Assembly (NCBI GenBank): GCA_030604975.1
Contig: JAUVUV010000193.1
Span: 1 to 5,169 of the forward strand
DNA length: 5,169 nucleotides
Direction of reading: 5' to 3'
Source of the DNA: Candidatus Glassiibacteriota bacterium
GTDB taxonomy: Bacteria; Gemmatimonadota; Glassbacteria; GWA2-58-10
Shown here: positions 1-5,165 of the stretch, piece after piece
Layout: each line of letters begins with the position of its first letter
Numbering within the stretch: position 1 is the stretch's first letter
Position numbers and translations under genes: made by a program
The notes under the pieces: generated by a model
The model's database searches: none
What the model was told of the DNA's origin: nothing
Seen by the model: only the letters and a program-made list of their open reading frames with translations

Positions 1-253
1 GAAGTTCGCGAACAATCTCTCCCAGTTTTCGGGCTGGTATTGTAATGGCTCCGCTTTTTTTTACGTTTGCCTTTAGTTTGTGGCTTAATGAGATATCGAG
101 GTCCGTAGCCCCTATTTTGAGACCGCCCTCTTCACCCTCTTCCGCTTCGAGAAGAATGTTATACAGCGCTGGCATTGTGCTTTTTGTGGGCACTATCGGA
201 CTTATTGCGTTTACCGCTTTGAGCAGGTTTTCTTTTACCACGCTGATTTTCAT
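1..253 (-). CDS. dnaN: DNA polymerase III beta sliding clamp, N-terminal part (partial)
   Basis: This is the 5' end of dnaN; 84 codons are visible before the left edge of the window cuts it. The product is the ring-shaped clamp that tethers DNA polymerase III to DNA and also binds MutS/MutL and translesion polymerases. The visible protein begins MKISVVKENLLKAV and carries family hallmarks of clamp domain 1: the P-x-K-S-T-MPALYNILL segment at about residues 22-35, ATDLDIS at 49-55 and IPARKLGEIVREL at 72-84. The ATG at 253-251 is preceded on the minus strand by GGGAGG seven bases upstream, an excellent ribosome binding site. It lies downstream of dnaA in the same orientation, across the origin. 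Two perfect TATAAT hexamers on the minus strand (324-319 and 311-306) could be -10 elements, but I see no matching -35. Identity is near certain from sequence plus context; the full family length is about 370 residues. Confidence 0.95.
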   Translation of the reverse strand, partial: MKISVVKENLLKAVNAISPIVPTKSTMPALYNILLEAEEGEEGGLKIGATDLDISLSHKLKANVKKSGAITIPARKLGEIVREL

Positions 254-290
254 AGTTTTTTCCTCCCAGAAAGCGATGTTTTGGTACTGA

Positions 291-337
291 ATACTTATCT
301 AGTATATTATAAAATTAAATTATACTATTATTATTAG
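291..337. other. A+T-rich DNA unwinding element candidate
   Basis: Only 5 of these 47 bases are G or C (89% A+T), clearly more A+T-rich than the rest of the intergenic region. It lies directly beside the DnaA-trio-like triplets and the minus-strand DnaA boxes, on the dnaN side, where B. subtilis also opens its origin. It may double as the dnaN promoter region, because two TATAAT hexamers read on the minus strand within it. Confidence 0.7.
323..337 (-). promoter_or_regulatory. DnaA-trio-like element
   Basis: Read on the minus strand after the box at 350-342 and a four-base spacer (GACT), the sequence is CTA ATA ATA ATA GTA: five consecutive NTA triplets. The DnaA-trio motif described for B. 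subtilis and many other bacteria is a repeat of 3'-GAT-5' type triplets with a conserved middle A, starting a few bases from a DnaA box; its complementary strand reads as CTA-type triplets. The orientation and spacing here agree with that model as I recall it. The spacer is less G+C-rich than in B. subtilis. Simple A+T-rich repetition could mimic the motif. Confidence 0.55.
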
Positions 338-341
338 AGTC

Positions 342-358
342 TGTGGATATGTGGATAA
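342..358 (-). promoter_or_regulatory. Overlapping pair of DnaA boxes next to the unwinding region
   Basis: On the minus strand TTATCCACA (358-350, exact consensus) is followed by ATATCCACA (350-342, one mismatch). The two nonamers share one base, giving an 8-base period. This head-to-tail pair is the closest to the triplet element and A+T-rich stretch, so it is the best candidate anchor for the DnaA filament that loads onto single-stranded DNA. Confidence 0.85.
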
Positions 359-440
359 CTCTATAAAAACAATATAAAAGTATAGTTAGAAAAAGACAGA
401 TAAATAAAAAGCTGTGGACAGTAATTTTTCGGCAGAGCGG

Positions 441-449
441 TTATCCACC
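441..449 (+). promoter_or_regulatory. DnaA box, one mismatch
   Basis: TTATCCACC differs from the TTATCCACA consensus only at the last base. It lies in the middle of the intergenic region and has the same plus-strand orientation as the dnaA-proximal cluster. Confidence 0.65.
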
Positions 450-504
450 GGCAGAAAATTCACCTGTGAGTAAGTGTCGTTTCATTCCGCCTGCAATTCA
501 CGGG

Positions 505-535
505 TTATACACAGGTAATACACAGCAAATCCACA
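505..535 (+). promoter_or_regulatory. Cluster of three direct DnaA boxes abutting the dnaA stop codon
   Basis: Three plus-strand nonamers follow each other at 11-base intervals: TTATACACA (505-513, fits TTATNCACA), TAATACACA (516-524, one mismatch to that pattern) and AAATCCACA (527-535, two mismatches). The last ends immediately next to the dnaA stop codon. The regular spacing, near one helical turn, would put bound DnaA molecules on the same DNA face, as in cooperative arrays. The outer two are individually weak, and their reading as boxes depends on this arrangement. Confidence 0.7.
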
Positions 536-1975
536 CTATTTTTCAAGAACCGGGTTCTGATTTTTCAGCTTGTCAATCATCCCGTCGACTTTCAACTTGA
601 AATCCACGTCCTCCTCACACATTCTGGCAATTTTCCTGCAGGCATGCATGATCGTGGTATGATCTTTTCGCTTGAAATGTTCTGCCGTCTCGGGAAAAGA
701 AAGCTTGGTCAGCTTGTTGCAGAGATACATCGCCACTTGACGCGGCTCAACAAAGCTCTTTTTCCTTTTCCTGGAGAGGATTGCGCTTAAAGGCATACCA
801 TAGTTATCCGAGACAACTTTGAGTATATCGGCTGCGCTGATATAGTTTACCGCGCTGTCAAAGAGATTTTTCAGCACCCGCTCAGCAAGTTCCAGGTTGA
901 TATCTGTCTTCTGCGTGGTGGAGTAGTGTTTGAGGTAATGAAGAGAACCCTCCAGCAGGCGAACATTGCCGGTAACATTTTCTGCGATGAACTTAAGAAC
1001 TTTCTCCGGGATGAGGAATTTTTCCATAGCGCTCTTTTTTTTCAGAATAGCAATTCTGGTTTCAAGCTCCGGGGGCTGAATATCCGCCACAAGGCCCCAT
1101 TGGAAGCGACTTCTAAGGCGCTCCTCGAGGTGATGGATCTCCCGGGGAGGGCGATCGGAGGTGAGAACGATCTGTTTCTGGCCCTCGTAGAGAGTATTAA
1201 AGGTGTGAAAGAACTCTTCCTGAGTTCCCTCCTTTTTGGCAAGAAACTCGACATCATCGATAAGCAAAACGTCCATCTGGCGGTACCGGTTGCGGAATGG
1301 AATCGTGCTTCCGGAGGTAATCGCACTAATCAGTTCGTTGAGAAACTCCTCGACAGAGATGTAGCAGACTTTGAGCCGCTTGAATTTATTGTTTTTCAGC
1401 AGTTCATGGCCGATGGCCTGCATCAGGTGTGTTTTGCCGAGCCCCACCCCACCGTAAATAAAAAGTGGGTTGTAGCGGTTCGCAGGTGATTCAGCCACAC
1501 TTTTCGCAGCGGCATGGGCGAACTGATTGTTTTTGCCGACAACGAACGTATCGAATGTATAACGGGGGTTTAGAGAGCCTTTCAGATTTTTGGTTTTAAA
1601 GGCCGAGACGGTTCTGTCGGTATACTCTGCCAGAGTGGCTGGTTCAGGATCTTTGGTTTCCAAGCCGGACATATTTTCATTACCATTCCCGAAGGCCCAG
1701 AGATCCATCTGCTCCTCACTTTCCCGGAAGACGAAATTTATCTTGAACGGTCTGTCCAGCATCTCGCCAGCCACCTTGTCGAGAGTTTCCTGATAGTTCT
1801 GCTCGACATAGTAGGCGGTAAACTTGTTTCTGAGTTCAACTGTAAGGGATTCGTCCAAGACAGAGACAGCCCGGCTTGGAGAAAGCCACGTGGCGATTGT
1901 CTGCTGGCTGAGCCTTTTTTCGCATTCCTTGCGTATTCTGGACCATATTTCCTGAGCGGTAAACTCCTCAATCAA
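536..1975 (-). CDS. dnaA: Chromosomal replication initiator protein DnaA
   Basis: DnaA is the AAA+ ATPase that binds DnaA boxes at oriC, opens the duplex and recruits the replicative helicase. The 479-residue protein is of normal length. Domain I spans about residues 1-85, a variable linker 86-132, and the AAA+ domain follows with Walker A GGVGLGKT (175-182), Walker B LLIDDVEFL (237-245), sensor I LTSDRPP (271-277), the box VII SRF arginine finger at R290 and the sensor II GNVR arginine R339. Domain IV (about 375-479) ends with the DNA-binding signature, DHTTIMHACRKI at 438-449. Two departures from the usual motif are FKRKDHTT in place of FGGRDHTT, and E410 where an arginine is common before PRQ. 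The start is TTG at 1975-1973: an in-frame TGA (the ilvE stop) lies 12 bases upstream and GGAG sits 8 bases before the TTG, so no earlier start is possible. It probably shares an mRNA with ilvE. Confidence 0.98.
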   Translation of the reverse strand: MIEEFTAQEIWSRIRKECEKRLSQQTIATWLSPSRAVSVLDESLTVELRNKFTAYYVEQNYQETLDKVAGEMLDRPFKINFVFRESEEQMDLWAFGNGNENMSGLETKDPEPATLAEYTDRTVSAFKTKNLKGSLNPRYTFDTFVVGKNNQFAHAAAKSVAESPANRYNPLFIYGGVGLGKTHLMQAIGHELLKNNKFKRLKVCYISVEEFLNELISAITSGSTIPFRNRYRQMDVLLIDDVEFLAKKEGTQEEFFHTFNTLYEGQKQIVLTSDRPPREIHHLEERLRSRFQWGLVADIQPPELETRIAILKKKSAMEKFLIPEKVLKFIAENVTGNVRLLEGSLHYLKHYSTTQKTDINLELAERVLKNLFDSAVNYISAADILKVVSDNYGMPLSAILSRKRKKSFVEPRQVAMYLCNKLTKLSFPETAEHFKRKDHTTIMHACRKIARMCEEDVDFKLKVDGMIDKLKNQNPVLEK

Positions 1976-1987
1976 TGCTGGTTCTCC

Positions 1988-2905
1988 TCAATCGAAAATT
2001 GGTACGCTGTTTTTGGGATCATTGACCTCTTTGCGGAAAGCAGCTAAAAGGCGGTTGGTGATCTCGCCCGGTTTGCCGTCAGCGATTATGTGGTTATCAA
2101 CCTTGACTATTGGCGCGACCTCGGCCCCGGATCCGGTAAGAAAAACCTCATCAGCTACATGCAATTCCCCGGGTCCGAAAATCGCCTCTTTGGCCTCGAT
2201 TCCGAGCTGGTGGCAGAGATCGAGAATCGTGTTTCTGGTCACCCCGACCAGGATATTGTCTTTGGGCGGGGTGAGCACTTTGTGGTTCTTGACAATAAAA
2301 ATATTATCCGCGCTGCATTCGCAGACTTTGCCCTCGGTTGTGAGCATTATCACTTCCGGAACCTCAGCAGCATTTCCTTCGATTACAGCGAGGATGTTAT
2401 TGATATAATTACAGGTCTTGACATTCGGGTTTACACACGATGCCGGTGTTCTTCGCACTTTGGCCGTTATCACACCCAGGCCCTTTTCATAGAACTCTTT
2501 GGGATATAGTTGAAGGGTGCGGGCGATAATAAAAACCGTGGCCCTGCCTACTTTTCGGGGATTGATACCAAGATCCAGTCTGTGCCCGCGGGTCAACACG
2601 AGCCGGATATAACCGGTTCCCCGGATATTGTTCTTGCGTCCAAGGGCTTTCAGTATATCTGTCAGTTCTTCCCGGGCATAGGGAATATCGATTTCGACAT
2701 AACTGGCGGAATCCCAGAGCCGGTCCAGATGTTCTTTAAGCTTGAAAATCCTGCCATTGTAAATCCTGATGCCCTCAAAAACTCCGTCGCCGTAAAGAGC
2801 GTTGCTGTCCAGCAGAAAAGAAGCCGGCAGTATCCCGCTCTCCAGATCCAGATAAGGATCAGAGGTACTGTAATCGCCACTGAAATAAACAAATTCTCTT
2901 GCCAT
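1988..2905 (-). CDS. ilvE: Branched-chain amino acid aminotransferase (PLP fold type IV)
   Basis: It probably transfers the amino group between glutamate and the 2-oxo acids of leucine, isoleucine and valine, using pyridoxal phosphate in the cytoplasm. With the chosen start it has 305 residues, typical for IlvE. Class IV signatures in order are YGDGVFEGIR (38-47), NGRIFKLKEHLDRL (50-63), YIRLVLTRG (99-107), the PLP Schiff-base lysine K163 in VKTCNYINN, the cofactor-contacting E196, the phosphate-binding GVTR (221-224) and VFLTGSGAEV (254-263). The ATG at 2905-2903 is preferred because AAAGG stands about seven bases upstream and family homology begins right there. A TTG at 2956 would add 17 unlikely residues and has no good ribosome binding site. 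It ends 12 bases before dnaA, so the two are probably one transcript. D-amino acid transaminase and aminodeoxychorismate lyase share the fold, but the motif set favours IlvE. Confidence 0.92.
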   Translation of the reverse strand: MAREFVYFSGDYSTSDPYLDLESGILPASFLLDSNALYGDGVFEGIRIYNGRIFKLKEHLDRLWDSASYVEIDIPYAREELTDILKALGRKNNIRGTGYIRLVLTRGHRLDLGINPRKVGRATVFIIARTLQLYPKEFYEKGLGVITAKVRRTPASCVNPNVKTCNYINNILAVIEGNAAEVPEVIMLTTEGKVCECSADNIFIVKNHKVLTPPKDNILVGVTRNTILDLCHQLGIEAKEAIFGPGELHVADEVFLTGSGAEVAPIVKVDNHIIADGKPGEITNRLLAAFRKEVNDPKNSVPIFD

Positions 2906-3034
2906 CGCGTTGCCTTTTAGAAAGTTATTCAACCTGACGTTAAAGACGACAGACAAATCTCTGGTAAGGCATAAAACCAGAAAGTTTATCAGCCTTTATC
3001 AAAGATCAAGTTTACGAAAGGCAGTAAAAGTAAA

Positions 3035-3076
3035 AATTCCCAGCCAAAAGCAAAGCAATTCATCGCAAAGGGAATT
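3035..3076 (-). terminator. Possible attenuator hairpin in the ilvE leader
   Basis: On the minus strand AATTCCC (3076-3070) can pair with GGGAATT (3041-3035), a seven-pair stem with a 28-base loop. A T-run (TTTTT, then AC, then TTTT) follows at once, as at an intrinsic terminator. The long loop and modest G+C make it weak. Its left arm overlaps the arm of the hairpin at 3065-3093, so the two cannot form together, which is the geometry of an attenuator. It lies about 130 bases before the ilvE start. Confidence 0.3.
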
Positions 3077-3093
3077 GGGCGTCACCCCTTTGC
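3065..3093 (-). repeat. Inverted repeat, possible anti-terminator hairpin
   Basis: GCAAAGGG (3065-3072) and CCCTTTGC (3086-3093) form a perfect eight-pair stem with a 13-base loop. There is no T-run after it on either strand, so it is not an intrinsic terminator itself. It competes with the stem at 3035-3076 for the bases 3070-3072. Confidence 0.5.
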
Positions 3094-3171
3094 CAGAACG
3101 GAGAAGATTCGCTGCAGAAATAGCAATAAAGAGGATCTAACAAGATTTTCGCATAAATTTGCGGAACCTCT

Positions 3172-3200
3172 CGGTGTGGAGCAGATCCCCGCCGCACCCG
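3172..3200. repeat. G+C-rich imperfect hairpin in the spacer
   Basis: CGGTGTGG (3172-3179) pairs with CCGCACCCG (3192-3200) over eight pairs, with one bulged C and one G-T wobble, around a 12-base loop. It stands out as a G+C-rich island in an otherwise A+T-rich spacer. I tested it by eye against TPP riboswitch, T-box and SRP RNA core motifs and found no match. Confidence 0.35.
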
Positions 3201-3214
3201 TGGTGGTTTAAACA

Positions 3215-3243
3215 AATTAAGAAAGCGGCTTCGTGGTTGTCAA
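3215..3243 (-). promoter_or_regulatory. Possible sigma-70-type promoter for ilvE-dnaA
   Basis: On the minus strand a perfect TTGACA (3243-3238) is followed after 17 bases by TTAATT (3220-3215), which matches only three of six -10 positions. If used, transcription would start near 3208 and give a leader of about 300 bases containing the hairpins described above. A second weak candidate is TTGACG (3437-3432) with TTTCAT (3414-3409) at 17-base spacing. Neither is strong. Confidence 0.3.
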
Positions 3244-3353
3244 GAGGAAATAATGAGGGGTCAAAAGGCGCATCTTTACAATAATCAAGTGGTTACACAA
3301 GTTTCAATATATAGAGAAAACTTTTTTTAGTCCACAACATTTAGTGTTTTATC

Positions 3354-3369
3354 TGCGAAACTTGCGCCA
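3354..3369 (-). promoter_or_regulatory. Possible sigma-54 (-24/-12) promoter element
   Basis: On the minus strand TGGCGCAAGTTTCGCA has the invariant GG and GC dinucleotides at the required 10-base separation and matches 9 of 11 fixed positions of TGGCAC-N5-TTGCA; the base before it is C, as preferred. It points toward ilvE-dnaA, and the gene just upstream encodes a sigma-54 activator. The long distance to ilvE, about 450 bases, and the chance frequency of such motifs keep confidence low. Confidence 0.3.
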
Positions 3370-3484
3370 GTAGCGGATATCAACCGGGAGACAAAAGAAA
3401 AAAATTTTATGAAACTAAAAATATTTCACGTCGTCAAGAATGAAAGATTCATTTTGTTTTTGCTACAGAGCGGAAATATATGAA

Positions 3485-4876
3485 TCACAAAATACCGTAC
3501 TTGTCCAGCTTGTAGTGCAGTGCGCTGACCTTAAGGCCGAGCATGCGGGCGGCCTTGCTTTTGTTGCCATGAGCGCGCTCCAGGGCCTGCTCGATGATCG
3601 TGCGTTCTGTTGTTTCCAGTGTCTCTGTCAAATCGATACTGCCGGAGGATGGCAGCTCGAAAGACGGCAACCGCCTCGTTTCCGACTTGCCGCCGATTAG
3701 CAAGGGTATATCTGCGCGGGTGATACGCTTGCCGCGACCGAGGACCAGGGCGCGTTCGATAACGTTTTCAAGCTCGCGGACATTACCAGGCCAGCTGTAG
3801 CCTGCAAGAAGATCAAGTGCATCGGAATCGAAAGTGCGTGGTGAACAGTTCAACCTGCGGCAGATTTTGGCTGCCAGGTGCCGGGCCAGCAATTGGATGT
3901 CCTTGCCGCGAGCCCTCAGGGGGGGAAGCTCTATCGGCAAGACATGCAGGCGGTAGAAAAGGTCCTCGCGGAAATTCTCCTTTTCGACTTCCTCTTTCAG
4001 GTCTTTGTTGGTTGCCGAGATCAGGCGTACATCAACCGAGAGGGTTTTCTCCCCACCCACGCGTTCGAACCGTTGCTCCTGCAAGACTCTTAATAGCCTT
4101 ACCTGCACCGCAGGTGAAATGTCCCCGATTTCGTCCAGGAACAGCGTGCCGCCGTCAGCCAGTTCAAAACGGCCCTTTCTCGCCTTGACAGAACCTGTAA
4201 AAGCGCCCTTTTCATGGCCGAACAACTCGCTTTCCAGCACACCTTCAGATAGCGCGGCGCATGAGACCTTGACAAACGGCTTGGCTTTTCGCTGGCTTTT
4301 ATCGTGGATCGCGCGTGCTACCAGCTCCTTGCCAGTGCCGCTTTCTCCTGTAATCAGGACCGAAGAGTCGGTTGGTGCCACCCGCTTGATTGTGTCAAAA
4401 ACATCGAACATTACCTCTGATTCGCCTATAAGTTCACCGTAGCCGCCAGCCTCGGCGACCTCGCAGCGCAAAAGCTCGTTTTCCTCGACCAGCCGGATGT
4501 TTTCAGCCCGCGCATCACGCGTGGCGAGGGCCTTTTCCACCTTGACTTTCAGTTCCTCGGGGCTGAACGGCTTGGTGAGGAAATCGGCCGCACCCAGTTT
4601 CATAGCCTCCACGGCAAGGTCCACCGAACCATAGGCTGTGATCAGGATTGCGTCAATCCCGGGACAAAGCTTGCGCGCGCATTCGAAGACTTTCAGGCCG
4701 TCCATCTGCGGAAGCTTATAGTCTGTGACAATCAGATCATAATTTTTTTTCCCGAGCTGCTCGAGAGCACCCGAGCCCTCTTCGAAAGAGGATACATCAA
4801 GACCCATCTGCTTCAGAGAGATCTCCAGGCCCTCCCGCATTGTGCGGTTATCCTCAATTACCAGAACAGAATGCAT
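3485..4876 (-). CDS. Sigma-54-dependent response regulator, NtrC family (AtoC/ZraR-like)
   Basis: A phosphorylated receiver controls a AAA+ motor that remodels sigma-54 RNA polymerase to open promoters. The 463-residue protein is full length with three domains. The receiver (about 1-120) has acidic D9, phosphoacceptor D52 in TDYKLPQMDG, T80 and K102. The central domain (about 145-385) has Walker A GESGTGKE (177-184), the sigma-54-contacting GAFTGS loop (224-229, usually GAFTGA), Walker B GGTLFLDEI (242-250), REDLFYRL (303-310) holding the likely arginine finger, and GNVRELEN (364-371). A Fis-type helix-turn-helix fills about 424-463 (GNKSKAARMLGLKVSALHYKL). The ATG at 4876-4874 starts right at the receiver fold, with GGTGG six bases upstream. 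A TACAAT hexamer on the minus strand (4919-4914) could be its -10. No sensor kinase is seen in the window, so its signal and target genes are unknown. Confidence 0.95.
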   Translation of the reverse strand: MHSVLVIEDNRTMREGLEISLKQMGLDVSSFEEGSGALEQLGKKNYDLIVTDYKLPQMDGLKVFECARKLCPGIDAILITAYGSVDLAVEAMKLGAADFLTKPFSPEELKVKVEKALATRDARAENIRLVEENELLRCEVAEAGGYGELIGESEVMFDVFDTIKRVAPTDSSVLITGESGTGKELVARAIHDKSQRKAKPFVKVSCAALSEGVLESELFGHEKGAFTGSVKARKGRFELADGGTLFLDEIGDISPAVQVRLLRVLQEQRFERVGGEKTLSVDVRLISATNKDLKEEVEKENFREDLFYRLHVLPIELPPLRARGKDIQLLARHLAAKICRRLNCSPRTFDSDALDLLAGYSWPGNVRELENVIERALVLGRGKRITRADIPLLIGGKSETRRLPSFELPSSGSIDLTETLETTERTIIEQALERAHGNKSKAARMLGLKVSALHYKLDKYGIL

Positions 4877-5037
4877 GTCGAGCCACCGTTAAAAATTAAC
4901 TGAAATCTTTCGGATTGTAACTTAACAAAGCAAGAGAGATTTGTAAACCTATTGAGTACAGGAAGGGTTATTGTTTTACGGTTCAAGAATGAGATGCCGG
5001 GACAGTTAAAATGAGATAAGAAAAGAGAAAAAGACAG

Positions 5038-5065
5038 CTGACAAGTATTGCCTTTTCTGTATGAT
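5038..5065 (+). promoter_or_regulatory. Probable sigma-70-type promoter for a rightward gene beyond the window
   Basis: CTGACA (5038-5043, five of six) is followed after 16 bases by TATGAT (5060-5065, five of six). It points away from the response regulator. With the ribosome binding site at 5160-5165 it would give a leader of roughly 90-100 bases. This is the best promoter-like match I found in the window. Confidence 0.5.
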
Positions 5066-5094
5066 TTTATTATGAATAAAAATTCAATAATTCT

Positions 5095-5122
5095 ATAAGA
5101 CCCTACAATAGGGTTGTCTTAT
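5095..5122 (+). repeat. Hairpin in the presumed leader of the rightward gene
   Basis: ATAAG plus ACCCTA (5095-5105) pairs with TAGGGT (5109-5114) and CTTAT (5118-5122): eleven pairs in total, a three-base loop (CAA) and a three-base bulge (TGT). No T-run follows on the plus strand. On the minus strand it is followed by an A+T-rich stretch with TTTTT about 20 bases later, which is poor for a terminator. A shorter A+T-only hairpin lies beside it at 5070-5090. Confidence 0.5.
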
Positions 5123-5159
5123 CCAAATAACGAAGTTAAGAACCCTTTTTGCTTATCCT

Positions 5160-5165
5160 AAGGAG
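5160..5165 (+). promoter_or_regulatory. Ribosome binding site of a gene starting past the right edge
   Basis: AAGGAG is a near-perfect Shine-Dalgarno sequence, followed by only four bases before the window ends. A start codon would be expected within the next few bases outside the window. The upstream plus-strand promoter candidate supports this reading. The gene itself cannot be identified. Confidence 0.5.

Larger units (their letters stand above)
254..535. other. oriC: Putative chromosomal replication origin (oriC) between dnaA and dnaN
   Basis: This 282-base non-coding interval between dnaA and dnaN has the parts expected of a bacterial origin. It carries an exact TTATCCACA box (350-358, minus), a TTATACACA box (505-513, plus) that fits TTATNCACA, and degenerate boxes at 342-350, 413-421, 441-449, 465-473, 516-524 and 527-535. 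It also has a triplet element at 323-337 and a very A+T-rich stretch at 291-337. Boxes near dnaN are mainly on the minus strand and those near dnaA on the plus strand. DnaA is known to bind such boxes, oligomerise and open the A+T-rich side. The assignment rests on gene context and box density; no GC-skew test was possible. Confidence 0.9.
2906..3484. other. 579-base non-coding spacer between the response regulator and ilvE
   Basis: I see no convincing gene here on either strand; the open frames are short and lack known motifs. Because both flanking genes read leftward, this stretch should hold the end of the regulator transcript and the promoter and leader of ilvE-dnaA. It contains several minus-strand promoter-like sequences, three inverted repeats and a weak DnaA-box-like nonamer, TAGTCCACA, at 3328-3336 (plus). 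A weak hairpin, TGAAA/TTTCA around 3426-3408 on the minus strand, precedes a run of seven T (about 3404-3398) and might terminate the regulator transcript. A 25-codon plus-strand frame at 3253-3330 has a fair ribosome binding site but no other support. Confidence 0.6.

Noticed and set aside
45..290. 81-codon plus-strand open frame at the left edge
   Set aside because: It is antisense to the start of dnaN, whose protein motifs and ribosome binding site are clear.
413..421. CTGTCCACA (minus) as a separate DnaA box
   Set aside because: Two mismatches and isolated from the two clusters; I list it only as a degenerate match within the origin.
926..1489. 187-codon plus-strand open frame inside dnaA
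   Set aside because: It is a shadow on the opposite strand of the conserved AAA+ region; its protein shows no recognisable motifs.
2090..2920. Two consecutive plus-strand open frames (139 and 136 codons) opposite ilvE
   Set aside because: Both are antisense to an intact, strongly conserved aminotransferase and show no family features.
2906..2956. Upstream TTG start for ilvE adding 17 residues
   Set aside because: No ribosome binding site precedes it, and family homology starts at the ATG at 2905, which has AAAGG in place.
2961..2985. TCTGGT/ACCAGA inverted repeat near ilvE as an operator
   Set aside because: It is a six-base arm around a ten-base gap, well within what chance gives in a spacer of this size, and no regulator is implied.
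2910..3140. 76-codon plus-strand open frame in the spacer
   Set aside because: It starts with TTG without a good ribosome binding site, has a low-complexity lysine/arginine/serine-rich product, and partly lies in the ilvE leader.
3141..3210. TPP riboswitch, T-box or SRP RNA in the G+C-rich part of the spacer
   Set aside because: Short stretches such as GGGTGC and CGAGAGG look suggestive, but the conserved cores of these RNAs are absent.
3437..3462. Plus-strand intrinsic terminator (AATGAA/TTCATT stem followed by T-rich DNA)
   Set aside because: The stem is almost all A-T and no established plus-strand gene lies upstream; it is mentioned only with the small ORF.
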